A DNA stretch of 64,000 nt from Epiperipatus broadwayi (GCA_028023455.1 JAQFVV010012405.1:312001-376000); one strand, 5' to 3'. Positions 33,496 through 46,818 are shown, counted from the stretch's first letter. Numbers and translations are program-made. The notes: generated by a model from the letters alone, not told the origin.

Positions 33496-36480
33496 TTACT
33501 TACTTATTTATTATATATATATATTGTACCTAACTGAAGTTTCACTTAGTTCCAAAAGGAGCCAAAGGTTATCTTAGCTTAACCTTTTGGTTTGAAATTG
33601 TCTGATTTTTAAAAAAATAATAATGATAAAAATGAAAATTAAATTAGTTAATGACTAAAATAGGATAATCTTGTATTGATTGTAATCATTATTGTATATT
33701 ATGGAATTATGTCTAAGTATTTGAAAAAAGATATATGAGTTAGGTTGGTAAGAGATGCTAAATAATAATTTGAATTTTAAAAAAAAGAAAGATATCAGAA
33801 ATAGTTGTCAGTTTGTAAGTAATATTAAATGTATTATTGTGTAATTCATTTTAATGTCTAAAGAATAATAATTAGATATTATAAATAAGTAGGAATAAAT
33901 AATATTAAGTAATAAAGTTTAAAAAAATAATATGTAAGTTTTTATTAAAACAATAGTAATATTTGTTATGATACTTTTGTAGTTTAACATTCCAGTTATA
34001 AAAATTATTTAGAATTAAATATTCATTAACATTTTATTGTTGTAGTTTTAAAAATAACTTTTAAACAATTAGCTTGCATTCGTATGTGAGAATGTGCATG
34101 CATTGACATGGAAACATAAAAAAAATAATTTAATTCCAATATTGTTTAAAATAAATAAATAAAACAAATGTGTGGATAAAATTATTTCAATGAAATATTT
34201 ATGGGTTTAATAAAGGGTATAACTTTAAATTTTATATTTATTACTATTGGGTTGGATAAAATATCATTAAAAAAAATTATGGTACAATATTGTTAATAAT
34301 AAAATTTTGACTTTGCAGCTGAAGGTCATGTGGTATGGGAAAATTATATTGATTACGTCAGTAGATTGATTTCACAGCTGGTTTGTCAGAATATTAAAAT
34401 TTAATAAAAAATAGTTTTTATTGGTTTTTAAATGAATTGTAGGTGGATGAAAAATTGTGAGATAAAACGGAGAACTAGGGGTGATTCAGTTGCTGATCTG
34501 TTTTAAATATATGTGTGGCTGAATCTTAAAAGTTCCTTAATAAAAAAGTAATTTTTAAAAAACTTTATATTTTCTAAAAAAAATAAAAGTATGTTTTTTA
34601 AACCATTATTTAAAATCGTATTGTAATCACAGAAGGCTAAAAGACAGGTAATCCGTTTTTCTGACAGTTTTTCATTACAATTGAGACATTAAAATTTACG
34701 GTAAAATGTTTGAAGAAAAAAATACAGCGTCTCATATTTCATTTACTTTTGATCTATTCATTTTTCTTTATTTAGAAGTAAAACTTAAATTATTAAGTAT
34801 TGTTATGGCTAAAGACTTTATTGCACTAAACTATAGTATATCTCCTATCAAATTAAAAATACACGTGAAGAAGAAATTAAAAAAAAAAGACATTCAAACA
34901 TTTTAAAATATTAAAATGGAAATGCGTTAGCATCTTTATAAATTAGAAGTGACATTAAATTTAATACTTTATTACTTAATAGATGATATATACATTTAAA
35001 TATGCTCTTAACAGAATAATGTTTCTGTGGACAATATGTATTTTAAAATACTAATTCTCGTTTATGCCAGTAGTATGAAAAGAATTTGTTTGAAAGCAAA
35101 ACTTTAAAAGAATTTAAAAAATATTATTAATGAACTTGTCTCTATCAAATGCATAATGTTTGGTTATAGTTGCCAGTACTTATAAGTAACTTTATGACCG
35201 TTGATCTTAGCACATAAACCAAGGAGCGTCCTTAATTATAAACAAAGTCTACTCTTATGTTTAAAAAATAAATAAAAGGAAATTTGTTTAAAAAAAGAAA
35301 TACATTTTTAAATATTAAGAAACGTTTTAAAAAAAAGAGCTCTATTTTTAAAAAAAATGCATTTATCTAAAGAAGAACAGTGAAAGTTAACTAAAAATAT
35401 ATATTATAATTATTCCGCGTTTGAACCTAGGATTATAAATATAAAAACATGTACTCAGCTGAAGAATTTATTTTTTTCAATGCCGGCTTATTATACTTAT
35501 ACTTATGCTTATTATACTTATGCTACTCAGCTGAATAATTTATTTTCCAGTGCCAACTTATGTTTATGCTTACGATGTTTTATTATTTTAATATTTAAAA
35601 TTATCTTTAAAGATAAAAGAAAGTGGAAGTGTTTATATAAAGAACTACTGAACATTTTCGTTTGGAAATGATTGCCATGTATATAAATGTATTAGTTGAA
35701 GCTTCGAATTCAAATAGATATCTTAACCTGGATAAATTGTCTACACATTATGAAATGGAAAAATCATCACGGAGCCGAAATATGAACTTGAATTAATGTA
35801 TTATTATTATTTTTTTTTTATGGTCTGCTTTATTGGTTTAAAAAAAAAAAAAAGAATGAAACCATAAAAATATTTATGCTATTAAATTTTTATGTAACAC
35901 TTTTTGCATAAATATACAGGTAAACTAGGGTTATAATTTTAAAACGAAATAGGTTTATTTGAATGAGCAAATGTTTCTTGCCATTCTTAAGTAGATTTAG
36001 TTTATTTATCAAGCATTACACTAGCTAGTTTCTATTTAATAATTTTATTATAGAGATTTAAATATCACAGTCTTATTTTCATATAAATGGGATGTTTTAC
36101 TCAATTTTTATTTTAAATTTACTAAAGAAGTTTATCAGAGAATATCCATTCATTTGTTTTATGAATGTTATATTAATAATAATTACAAATATTTTATATT
36201 CATCGAGAAGTAAATATTCTTGCATTTAATTTACAATTTTAAAAGTCCACTAGTTACTATATTTTTAGCATTTAATATTTTGTTATGTGTGCATTGTGCC
36301 TTGCCTAGAATTTTATATGCATTTAAGTTTAAAGTATTTTCTACAGTAGTCAGTTGACACATAGTTTGCTTTGTTGGTTCGAACATTGGATATACGTTTT
36401 GTATTTTATAAATTTCTTGGAAATAACTTAGTTAGTTTAAGTGAAGTATATATCTTGCTATTAGTTAGAATTTGTTAGCC
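33496..36480. other. Gene-free AT-rich stretch
   Basis: No gene or repeat that I can name. Open frames at 34706-34906 and 35480-35671 (plus) have no recognisable domain. Confidence 0.5.
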
Positions 36481-36860
36481 TCAAGAGTTAGGCTTAGTTT
36501 ATAATTTTTGAATATGCCTTATGGAGTAGAGAAAATCCTCCATCCTTATTGTATTGTATTTCCATGATTTGATAGTGCTTGTCCCCAAAAAGAGGGTATT
36601 GTATTGTATTTTTCAGTGATGATGATCACATTTATAAGCATTGGAAATCCCATGAGAGGATTGTGCTTTTCTGGTGGGTGTTCCTGTTCCCAGATGTACT
36701 GAAGATGAATTCCAGACATCGTCATTTTGCCTCGAAGTTAGGTATTTTTGGAAGCCACCATATTCTTTTCCAGCTCTGAGGAGCCTAGTATCTTTATATT
36801 TTTGCCTATCATTCATGATGACTTAATGCTAATTCCACCACAGTAGGTGATGTTGCATTT
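36480..36860. repeat. Unclassified GC-richer patch, probably an old repeat
   Basis: Composition is clearly less AT-rich than the surroundings, and ATTGTATTGTATTT occurs twice (about 36550 and 36599). Two overlapping open frames on opposite strands (36579-36779 plus, 36613-36816 minus) give no recognisable protein. I cannot name the element. Confidence 0.3.
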
Positions 36861-38580
36861 GTTTTAGATTTGTGATGACAAGATATGCTTGTTTGAGGAA
36901 ATGTATTTCTTCAGGTAGTTGTAGCTAATTTAAGGCTCATAGGTATATCAATGTTTGAATTGTGTTGCTATGATAGTTTTATCACACACAAGCTAACCAA
37001 CAATAAGTTATATTTATTTTAAAGTATATTAAATATGCATATGGTATAAGTGGCAATTCACACATAATAATTTAATATTTTCATCCAGAATTTCGCCGCT
37101 GGATTTGTAAGTCTGTTACATCATTATCTTTAAAACATTGAGGGAATAATTTTATGTGGACTAAAGTTATTTTAAAAAAAAGTATAACTGATCTCTGATG
37201 AATGATTGTCCCATACACTTAAGTTAGTTTAATTTTAGTATTAGCTTAATCTGATTTAAAGATATATCTAGCTGTGATATTAGTTATATCCGTGAAACTA
37301 GTGATGATATTTTTAAAAAGTATTGTTGAATATGCTTACTCCAACTTAGCGTTTGTTAAGTTGAGGAGTATAAAATTAAGCTTAGGGTTTTCAATATAAA
37401 CATAGTTCTGTGTGTTATTCTGATTAGTAGATGACACAATAATGTTATTAATTAGTCCAAATAATTATATAAAATCTTAGTGCGGTATTGGCACTGTTTG
37501 TATTCCACTATATTTATAAACATTTCTTCTCATTATTAATAAATCAAATTATTATTATTTCAAAAGTTTTGTTTGTTTGTTTTACTTTTATATGAAAATA
37601 TATTATTGTCTTGGGTTCCAAGTTCACAAAGTCTTAAATTTTTAAAGTTAATGAATCTTCAATTCAGAAATTTACAAGTATATTCTAAGTTAATTAAATA
37701 TAGTTGATACTGTCTTGAAAATTAAAAAAAGCTATGTTAAAGTAAATGATTCTCATATTGAATCACAAATACAGATAATTGCATTATAGCAGATACATAA
37801 TTAAATACTTAGTTAAAAGTTTATTTTTTTAAATTATCAGTATATCTTTCAGACTAAAGATTATGCAATATCAGATTAACAATATTAGTACTTCAGAAGA
37901 ATATTTTAATTAATATTATTTTAAAAGCTGCACATTATCTTATATTCACTGCACATCATCTATCATCATCTTAAATCTTATATATTTAAAGAATTCTAAT
38001 CCATTTGCATTTGAGGTCTTTAGTGGTTGTCTGTGAGTATGGAAAGGCATTAAAAGTACCCTTGCTCTTTTCTTTGCTCAAGTAATATCTTAGATAATAG
38101 GCCATTATTAGTTTAAATTTAAATTGATTCATTAAATTTTGTGAATTAATATTTGTTTTGTTTATTATTTTAAGATTGAACATATTATAATTATTTTATG
38201 GTCAGCTAAGATGTCACTTATTTATTTATTAATCACAGTAATTCTTTATTAGGCAACTTAACTTAAACTTTAATTTTACACAAGAGTTTTAGTTTTAAAA
38301 TCCCTGAGGTTATTTACTCTTGTTGTTTTAGTAAATATAATTCTGTAAGATAATCTTTTAAAGTAAAGCATCATAGGTCTTATTCAGAGAGTGTATGATC
38401 TATTGGTAGGACTAATATGGTAAGCATTGATTAGTGATTTTAGATAATCTTTTGTATGGTTTATTAAAATATCAATATGCTGTAGTAGTTATAGTTCATC
38501 AGTATTGGATTTGATCTTTACTTGATTATACATCTCTGGATCATCATCTCTTTTCTTTAAATTTATTGTAACCCCACTGA
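36861..38580. other. Gene-free AT-rich stretch
   Basis: Nothing identified. Confidence 0.5.
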
Positions 38581-38589
38581 GCCGAGTTG

Positions 38590-39135
38590 TTTAGAGTCTC
38601 TAATTTATATTTTATTTCATTTAATTTTAATTTTATTCCATTTCTTTTCATGTCATTTCTTTTATCATCTCATTTCATTTCTCTCTCCTTTATTTCATCT
38701 TCTTCTTACATCCCTCTATTTCATATCTTTCCCATCATCTCATTTCTTCTCTCTCTCTCCATTATATATCATTTATATTACTTTTCCCATTTCTTTTCCC
38801 TCTCAATTTTTTTCTTTTCCATAATTTATTTATTTTTACCATTATCATTACCTTCATTTCATTATTAGCATTCTTTTCCTTCTTTTCTCTTCTTTCTCCC
38901 TCATTTCATTATCTCCATCTCTTTAGTAGCATTATATCTTTCTCTTTCTTTTTCACACCCCTCTCATTTTATTATTAACATTCTTTTCTTTCCTTTCTTT
39001 TCTCTCTTTCTCTATCTCTTATTCTATTAGGTTACAATTGGCCTCTCTCATTTCATTTTCATCATTTATCTTTATCATTATCTCTCCTTTATTCTATTTT
39101 CTTCTTATCTCTCCCTCTCTCTATTCTAGCAGGTT
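38590..39135. repeat. Pyrimidine-rich degenerate repeat (TCATTTC/TTTCTCTC type)
   Basis: About 540 bp of almost pure C/T on this strand, built from irregular TTTCATTT, TCTCTCTC and TTCTTTTC words. The open frames across it are serine/phenylalanine-rich artefacts. Confidence 0.85.
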
Positions 39136-39239
39136 CCAATATATATATATTGCAATGGCCAGTTTATACATGTTTAAATTAATTACATTTGGGCATTACT
39201 TGGCATTAAACATCAGGAAATAGACCAGCACACATATAT

Positions 39240-40440
39240 ATATATGGTATATGAGCATAGACTTTCACATGACCCACCACTATCCACACTATCTCATAAC
39301 ACTGATACATTTGAACACATATATGTTGAAAGGATAAATAATTACCGATATACGTATTTCATGCTAAACCAGCAATCATCAGTTGGTCCAGATTACCGTC
39401 TCTACACTTATATACTGCAAGTGCTCAGATATATATATTAAGATAGCCAAACCTCATACTTTAATGGACAGGCTTCAATCTACTCCACACTCCAACTCTT
39501 CAACCATCTATCCAATTGAAAATCTGATGATGGAAATGCTCAAAGGCCACCCTGAGGCTGAGATTTCTTGTCACACTCATGTCATGTACAGAACGTAATC
39601 CATTTAAATCTCATTCTCAGGGTGGTTTTTGAGCATTCCATCATCAGATTTTCAATTGGATGGACGGTTGAAGAGTTGAAGTGTGGAGAAGATTGAAGCC
39701 TGTCCATTAAAGTATGACATTTGGCTATCTTAATATATATCTGAGCACTTATAGCATATATGTGTAGAGATGGTAATCTGGACCAACTGATGATTGCTGG
39801 TTTAGCATGAAATATGTATATTGTTGATTATTTATTTTTTCAACATATATATATTCTAAGTGTATCAGTGTTATGAGATAGGGTGGAGAATAGTGGGTCA
39901 TGTGAAAGTCTGTGCTCATATATAGACACAAGTATATAATAAGCCTGTGTGTTTCAGTTATTACATAGTAGAGATATATGCCCATCCCTTGTATATGTAT
40001 TAAATGGATTATGTCCTGCACATGAGGGGTCAGATTGACTTTTCATCAACATGGGCATGACAAGAATATTGGCCTCAGTGTGGCCTTTTAGCATTCCATC
40101 ATCAGACTTTCAATTGGATGGGTGGTTGAAGAATTGGATTGTGGAGTAGATTGAAGCCTGTCCATTAAAGTATAGGGTTTAGCTATCTTAATATATATCT
40201 GAGCACTTGTAGCATATATGTGTAGAGATGGTAATCTGGACCAACTGATGATTGCTGGTTTAGCATGAAATACGTATATTGGTGATTATTTATCTTTTCA
40301 ACATATATGTGTTCAAGTGTATCAGTGTTATGAGATAGTGTGGAGAATGGTGGGTGATGTGAAAGTCTGTGCTCATATACCCTATATATTCCATATATAG
40401 ATATGTATGTAATAAGCCTTTGTCTTTCAGTTTATATATA
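39240..40440. repeat. Rep-A block 2: one minus unit then two plus units
   Basis: The minus unit 39240-39600 is joined to two plus-sense units (39601-40440). The period between the plus units is 458 bp (CCAACTGATG at 39783 and 40241). Landmarks are those of block 1. Hammerhead-like cores are at about 39338-39398 (minus), 39771-39832 (plus) and 40229-40291 (plus, the best match). The open frames 39244-39441, 39383-39598 and 39749-40021 fall in the repeat and are not genes. Confidence 0.85.
40229..40291 (+). ncRNA. Rep-A hammerhead ribozyme-like motif (best copy)
   Basis: Stem I 5' strand is TAATC...ACCAA (ends 40244), followed by core CTGATGA (40245-40251). Stem II is TGCT/AGCA with a 5-nt GGTTT loop (40253-40265). 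Then GAA (40267-40269), the 8-nt palindrome ATACGTAT (40270-40277) as helix III, A as H17 (40278), and stem I 3' strand TTGGT...GATTA. Stem I would have two 5-bp helices around a bulge. Every invariant core base is present. The copy at 48590-48633 has a perfect 5-bp stem II (GTGCT/AGCAC) but lost G12. A palindromic helix III implies a dimeric form. Confidence 0.65.
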
Positions 40441-40932
40441 TAAGTGTGAGTGTTAAACAAACTTTGAAAACTATTTTTTTCAGTATGGTGATGATTATCA
40501 CTACTATTTGTGATACCAGGCTAGATTCTATAGAACATAAGTTACTTCCAATGAAATGGACATAGCATAGATATGGAGACTAAACAGTATTACACATAAA
40601 GAAGTTAACACATTATTTAAACAAATAACATCAATAGTTTATTACAAAATATTGTAATTGTCAAACAAATATAATTTTTATTTGATAATAAAACCATTTC
40701 TCTAATTTCTTTTTCTTTTTTTTTAAAGTTAATATACATAGTGGAAAATCATAATTATTTATAAAGTGTCCACACTTTATTTTGATGCATGTTAAAAATT
40801 AATTTTTCAATTAAATCTTGTAATACAACTAATTTTCTTATGATCGAGCACATTTGTGTCAGAGTAAATCTCTGGCCTTTAATACTTTGTGAATGTAATT
40901 CTATGTATAGTCAATCTAACAGACATAGCAAA

Positions 40933-42667
40933 CACCTGGGTCTCATTTTATGCTGTAGATAGGTTCCTCAGAAAACATGCACAAAAGAAATTGCACAAAA
41001 TAGATTTAACTTATCTTGAAAAATGGGGGATAGGTACTGTAATTTTCCAAAAATCGCATAAAAGTAAAGCACAATGTAAAATTACTTTAAAATTCGCATA
41101 AAAAAAAAATAAGGAAATAAAATATGACTAATAAAAAATTTCAAATTTGAAAAAAACTGATAGAAGACGAACTTTTTTTATTTATTTTTATTAACTACAG
41201 TATTTAATTTTATTCAAAACAACATATTTTTATGTGTAATTTACATTTTTTTTTATACATGTACAGTATTTTAATCATGATCGCTATTGGAGACATCAGA
41301 TTCGTCATGTGATAATGTGATGTGATGTAATGTAGCTTCTTAAATGAAGTCAAGAATCTCTCAGCAATTATGCCCAGAGAAATTTGTTAGCTACTTTATT
41401 TTACATTCCCCAGTCTACGTTTTCCCATATTCTTCTCCATCCCATTTCCACAATATAATCTTTGTCAATTCTATGACCTTCATATCAAAATCCCAATAAA
41501 TTGCTCTTATAGTGGATTCGCACAAACTAAAATGTTTTCCAATTGCTAATAATCTATCCCATTTCGCTAAGAGATCTAAAATTGAAATTTTTGTTTCCAA
41601 AGAAATTTACTTTCTTGAGTGTTTTTTTTTCTCCATTAGAGTAAAGTAAAAGTTAAAAATAAAAATAAGAACTTAGACTTATGATAATAAAAAGACATCT
41701 ACTCACTACTGTTGGGAAAAATTTAATTAAAACTAACAAAAATTAAATTCTTATTTTTGTCTTTAATTTTTTACTTTTCAATTTCATTTAAAAATCAAAT
41801 TTCATTGTTTCACGATCACATTAATTTCAGATCACATTACGTAATTTTTAAATTGTTAATTACAATTAAAAATCAGATTTTAATTTTTAATTGTCAAATT
41901 TAATTGTGTCCAACACGGTAACTCATCTTTTAAAAATAAATTTGTGGACACTAAATGATAAATTGTTAATTACAATTAAAAATCAGATTTTAATTTTTAA
42001 TTGGCAAATTTAATTGTGTCCAACATGGTAACTCATCTTTTAAAAATAAACTTGTGGATACTAAATGATTAATTGATTATGTACTATTTTTTTAAATAGC
42101 AAAAATAGAATGTGATTTAAAATGCAAAAGCAACAATATGCATAGTAGTATAATGTTTGAACAGATTTACATTATAATCTTGTAAAATGTATTACTTGCG
42201 GACACTACATGATTAACTGATTATGTACTCTTTTTTTTAAAAAGCAAAAATAGAATGTGATTTTAAATGCAAAGACAACAACATGCATAGTATAGGCATC
42301 TATAATGTTTGAACAGATTTACATTATAATCTTGTAAAATTTAATGTGTGTATATAAAATGGGGAAATCCTGATTTTAAGTGAATTCTGAACTTCTTTAT
42401 TGCATAAAATCTATTACAGTATTATTATAAAGAGCTGAAAATATTGAAATTATTAGATGGAAGTCTAACTCTTATTACTTTAAATATGATGTTTGAGTGA
42501 ACAAAATTTATAATATTTAAAGTAATAGCATATTATCAGAGCTCAACTTCTGATCTAATAATTTTTATCGCATAAAAGAAAACTACATACAAAGATATTA
42601 AGAAGAAATATGAATCGCATACTTCAAAATCACATTAAATAAATCTGCGTAAAATGAGACCTGGGTG
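40933..42667 (-). mobile_element. Tigger/pogo-like DNA transposon, internally deleted
   Basis: Terminal inverted repeats: CACCTGGGTCTCATTTTATG at 40933 and, reversed, CACCCAGGTCTCATTTTACG ending at 42667, with about 3 differences over 22 bp. TA follows the right end. The left flank is AA where TA would be expected. The inside keeps only a short remnant of a CENP-B/Tigger-type DNA-binding domain (41415-41600, minus). It also has two unrelated tandem duplications: 110 bp at 41851-42070 and about 144 bp at 42061-42350. No DDE catalytic domain is readable, so it could move only with help in trans. Confidence 0.65.
41415..41600 (-). pseudogene. Remnant of Tigger/CENP-B-type helix-turn-helix
   Basis: The minus frame reads ISILDLLAKWDRLLAIGKHF followed by SLCESTIRAI. 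This resembles the amino-terminal helix-turn-helix of Tigger/pogo transposases, where a segment of the form ...IARHFGL.ESTIRTIKKNE is usual. Only about 40 residues align. After that the frame ends without the second DNA-binding domain or the DDE catalytic core. It sits between the terminal inverted repeats described above, which supports the call. Fragment, non-functional; the similarity is from memory of the family. Confidence 0.5.
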
Positions 42668-42669
42668 TA

Positions 42670-44590
42670 TTTATTTATATCAGATGCTTCATAGCATAAT
42701 TGCACACATATATCCAATATGGGATAATTTTAAATTATATGCCTTTAGTACAATGATAAGTCTAGGGAGTGTCCACTTTAAATTCAATTTCTGATTTAAC
42801 AATTCCTTGAATCCAATTCTGATTTTGTTTTAATATTTTTTAGTTAATAGAAGTGGTTCTTTGGATCTGACTCCAAATTTGCAGAACAAAACTGATTAAA
42901 TACACCATATAGATATAGTGTACAATAAATCATTTAACAGAAATCTAATGTACAATAAATCATTTAACAGATCTAATAATTGCATATACATAATAAATTC
43001 TAACATACATAAAATTTATCTCACAGTAATAAAAAGAAGGGTTCGTATATATGCAAATGAACTCTATCAAATTTCAAAATAAACGTTTAGCTTAAAATAT
43101 CACTAATCATATTATCTTTTTAATTTGGACTCAAATTTATCTAACAATTTCATATTAAAGATAACTTTTTTAAAGGTTAACAAATTATATCATATATATA
43201 TAATAAATACAAGATGAAATAAATTATTATTTTTTTCAATTATTTTTAATTTTAGTTGCTTTAAAATGCAACTAACTTCTTTTTTTTAAACTTTCACTTC
43301 CTGTTTTATCAATCAATAATATAAAATATAATTAGTTAGAATTAAATGTATACTAAAATAAAACAAATGGTTAATACATTAGGATAACTGTCTAAACAAT
43401 TTTTTACTTACAAAGCAAAAGTTCTAGTCAGAATTCTATTTGTCCACTGATGGTAAATATTAAAGCAAGAATTCTAGTCAGAACTATTTGTCTACTGATG
43501 GTAAATATTAATTGATTCCATTTGAAAATTGCTATAATGTTCTTTAACAACTCTTGTCTTTGAAATTTGAAGGTTATACATTGATTTTTATTATTATTAT
43601 ATAATTAGAGATTCATTAAAAAATAGTATAATCAGATTTCATAAATCCAGTACAGATTTCAGCCATCAGCAGTTTTCCCTCTTTTTTTATTCAAGTTTCC
43701 ATAGTGTGAATAAAGTGAGAGTTTCAGATTAGTTGCTTTCAATAAAAACTGAATGTCTAAGAATTTTAAACTTTATTTAAACTTTTCCAAATACAAACAA
43801 ATGTTGGTAAAAACACACAACTTAGTAAACAACACAGGTTAGTAAATAGCACAGGTTTATAGATTACACATTTTAAGTTATATTATTCTCCACTCTTCTT
43901 TACCTGTTGTTGTCCTGATCAGTAACAATGTTAGCATAGGAGTCAAATTTACACCTTTACATTTTTGAATATTGAAATTTTAAGGCAACATTCTAATCTA
44001 CTAACAATTTATTTGTACTTGGAAAGATTTAACTTTTTGAGGTGAAAACTACACCAGCCAATTTGTAATAGAACATAGAAAATCTTTTGTTTAATATTTT
44101 TCCACATATGTACATTTTATTTTAATAAACCTTTTTTCTATATATTATATAACTAATTCTTATATTATAAGTTACAAATTTAAGTTTTGTAGTGATATCA
44201 GTTTTAAAAATATGAAAATAAACATTTAAATGAAATTATTACTTAATACAATGGGGTATGTTATGATTGGTTGTAATTTAACTATTTAAAAGTGAAATGT
44301 TAGATCTTTCAATTTTATGTTATTGAAAGAAAAATATATTTAGGATTAGTTATTATCAAAAAAAAAAAAAAAGAAGAAAAAACTCTCTAAAAGTTAATAA
44401 ATTATTTATTCTCACAATTTTTTTTACTTTTCTTAAACCTTTTGTAATAGATATATACCATCATTTTTAAACATTGGCTTAAGAAAAAAATATTCAAAAT
44501 GAGTTTTTTTATGCTTGCTGAGCACGCTTTCAGTCCTTGAAACCAGAATCATAGCACTCGTGAGCCACATGATGTATTGTGGTATTTAAA
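42670..44590. other. Gene-free AT-rich stretch
   Basis: No gene. A small tandem duplication of about 57 bp (TTCTAGTCAGAATT... TGATGGTAAATATTA) lies at 43420-43512, and a 29-bp one (TCTAATGTACAATAAATC) at 42944-42975. Confidence 0.5.
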
Positions 44591-44599
44591 TGACAAAAC

Positions 44600-46100
44600 A
44601 GTTATTTAAATTAGTGATTCAAATACTTTATGTTTTAGATAGTTGAACACAATTCCCTTTCTTGTTGATGATATCATATCTGTTGGAAATAAACCATCCT
44701 GTTTTATCTTTTGCTTTCTGTTGGCATGTTCAGAACAAATGTTGTTGATCTTTATTTGGTCAAAAGTGTAGCCAAACTCTTGTTCATGCTCTAAAAAAGA
44801 ACAATTTATATTAAGAGCTATATTTTGCATGCTTGCATATACATTTGTGTTGTACAACTATAGTGGCTATATTTGTGTGAGACTCTCCATAGAATACTTT
44901 GCTACAAGAGACATTACTGCATATATTTTTATATACTATTATGGTAGTCCTTGTGGTAATTTGCCTTTGTATTGTTTAATAGTTTTTTTAGATTAGGTTG
45001 AGTTGCCAAACTATTACTGTACATATTATAAGTTTTTTTTTCATTTTTGTGATGGTCTTGGCATATAAAGCAGACTTATCTAAGGCTTTTTGTCTGCCTT
45101 TTGTAAGGGTACCTGATTTATTTTATTAAATTTGTTAAACCTTAACAACTAATGTATTATGATTATAATCTATTTTACATAAGTCCTTAACATATATCTC
45201 AATATTAGCTTTTGTGTCTACCTCATATTTGCAATGGTTTTAGTTTTAGTTTAGGAAATTCTTAAAGTGGGCTTATTTATGAGTTGTTAGTGTAATTGAT
45301 TGAAGGTGAATTGCCCCCTGATTTTCTAAGATCTTAATGAACGTTTTGTAACCCAAACATACATTATTTCTTTGAACTTGGAAAGTCTAAAAACTAGAGA
45401 CTATTGAGGTGGTTTTAAGCTCAGTAATCCATTGTAATGATGTTAAGTCTTCATGTATATCATTAAGGTATTTTTCTGGTGCACAGATCAATAACTTATC
45501 CATGTATATTTGTAAATCAAGTTAAGTTTATTAGCCAAGAATCCAGGAATAATTGCCTCCTTGAACTTGATTAATGTGATGCTGCAAATAAGGTTACTGG
45601 TGGGCAAACCATCTGGTCGGCCATTGGTTATTTTGTAGTATTTGTTGTTAAATAGTCTGTTAATATCATTATCAATCATTATTAATGTGTTAATGATGAA
45701 ATCACTGTTGTTGCGGTTATTTGCAGCTTTTCATAAATTGTAGCAATTGATTATTTACATGGTAATGACCCATATAACTTTGTTATATCTAAAGAACCAA
45801 GTTTTTAATTATGGTTTATTTTATGGGTGTTGATGTATTAAACAGGGTCTAAGAAGGACTTGATTCTGTATTTTCCAAAATCTACATAAGTGATAGAACC
45901 AATGGCTTTGTAGTAATAAGCTTCTACAAAATTGATTATCAGGTGCCAGGGAATGTTTGTTTTGTGCAATTTTATTATTGTTAAAACTTTAAAATGCATT
46001 TAGTTTAACATTTTTACAAAAGTAACTTTTTTTAACCCAGTTGGAACTGCTTCTGATTGCTGTGACAAACTTTCTAAGAGTTGCCTTTTTAAAAATAAAG
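44600..46100 (-). pseudogene. PLE-II reverse transcriptase/endonuclease pseudogene
   Basis: Pieces of a second Penelope lineage are readable on the minus strand. Near 45790 there is LGSLDITKLYGSLPC (motif A), and at 45679-45488 FNNKYYKITNGRPDGLPTSN (motif B). Near 45500 is YMDKLLICAPEKYL where YVDD would be expected, and near 45390 FLDFQVQRNNVCLGYKTF. About 44900 gives a GIY-YIG start (CSNVSCSKVFYGESHTNIAT), followed by 44857-44606 with HEQEFGYTF. It carries stops and frame changes throughout and a mutated motif C, so it is long dead. The protein differs clearly from PLE-I, and upstream sequence to 46.5 kb is shared with the relic at 14.5-15.0 kb. Confidence 0.75.
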
Positions 46101-46651
46101 TGTTTTAAAGACAATGTTTTATTAGTGACATATTTTTGGTATAAAAATAAGTCATTGCAAAAAAAATTGCATTATAATTATTTATTTGTAAATAAATTAC
46201 CGAAAAATGTTTTTTTTTATTTTTACAATCTACTATATTCAGTAATTTATCCTTGAATTAACATTTATTTAGCGAATCACAAATTCTCATTTTAATTGAT
46301 TTTTAAACAACCTCCCTCATATCTTTGCCACATTTTTATGATTCTGTGAACTATGCAATACTGTCATCTTCAGTTTTTTTCACGTATCAATATATTAAAA
46401 TTCAGCAGCAGGGAAAAGGGAAGCTGCAAACCATAATATAAGGTTTATGATAGGCTTAAGACAATGTAGAGAAGATAGTGATCACAACACCAGCATAATA
46501 CCTAAAATGATTAAATCTACATATTTAAACATTCAACTGTGTGTTAGAAAAGTATTTGTAAACTTTATATTTGTGTTAAATACACGTATAAATTAAGTAT
46601 AAACTATAATATATATATATAACTACCGTCTCAAATGAATGACAAATTTTA

Positions 46652-46712
46652 CCAATTTACTCAAGCACTTTCAAAGGTCTAAGCCTTCATTTTCAAGAAG
46701 TAGCTGGAATAA
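46652..46712 (-). ncRNA. Eroded hammerhead-like relic near PLE-III
   Basis: On the minus strand: TACTT, CTTGAAAATGA, a stem-loop AAGG-CTTAGA-CCTT, TGAAAGTGCTT, then GAGTA. Stem I (TACTT with GAGTA, one G-T) and stem II close. GAAA is present, but the first core block has extra bases relative to CTGANGA. It lies just downstream of the PLE-III endonuclease fragment, where PLE hammerheads are expected. Confidence 0.3.
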
Positions 46713-46818
46713 AATATGCAAATTAAGGTGGACTAGATATGCAAATAAGGGTGGACTAGATTTTCATTGACCAAGATTTGCCACTTCCTGGATATGTTAT
46801 AAAATGTTTCCTTTTTAT

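Noticed and set aside
36579-36816. Opposite-strand overlapping open frames as a gene
   Set aside because: No domain recognised on either strand; more likely an old repeat of higher GC.
38587-39223. Two Ser/Phe-rich plus-strand open frames
   Set aside because: They come from the pyrimidine-rich repeat and have no protein signature.
39244-40021. Three open frames of 65-90 residues
   Set aside because: All lie within Rep-A units, and the same sequence in other units is interrupted.
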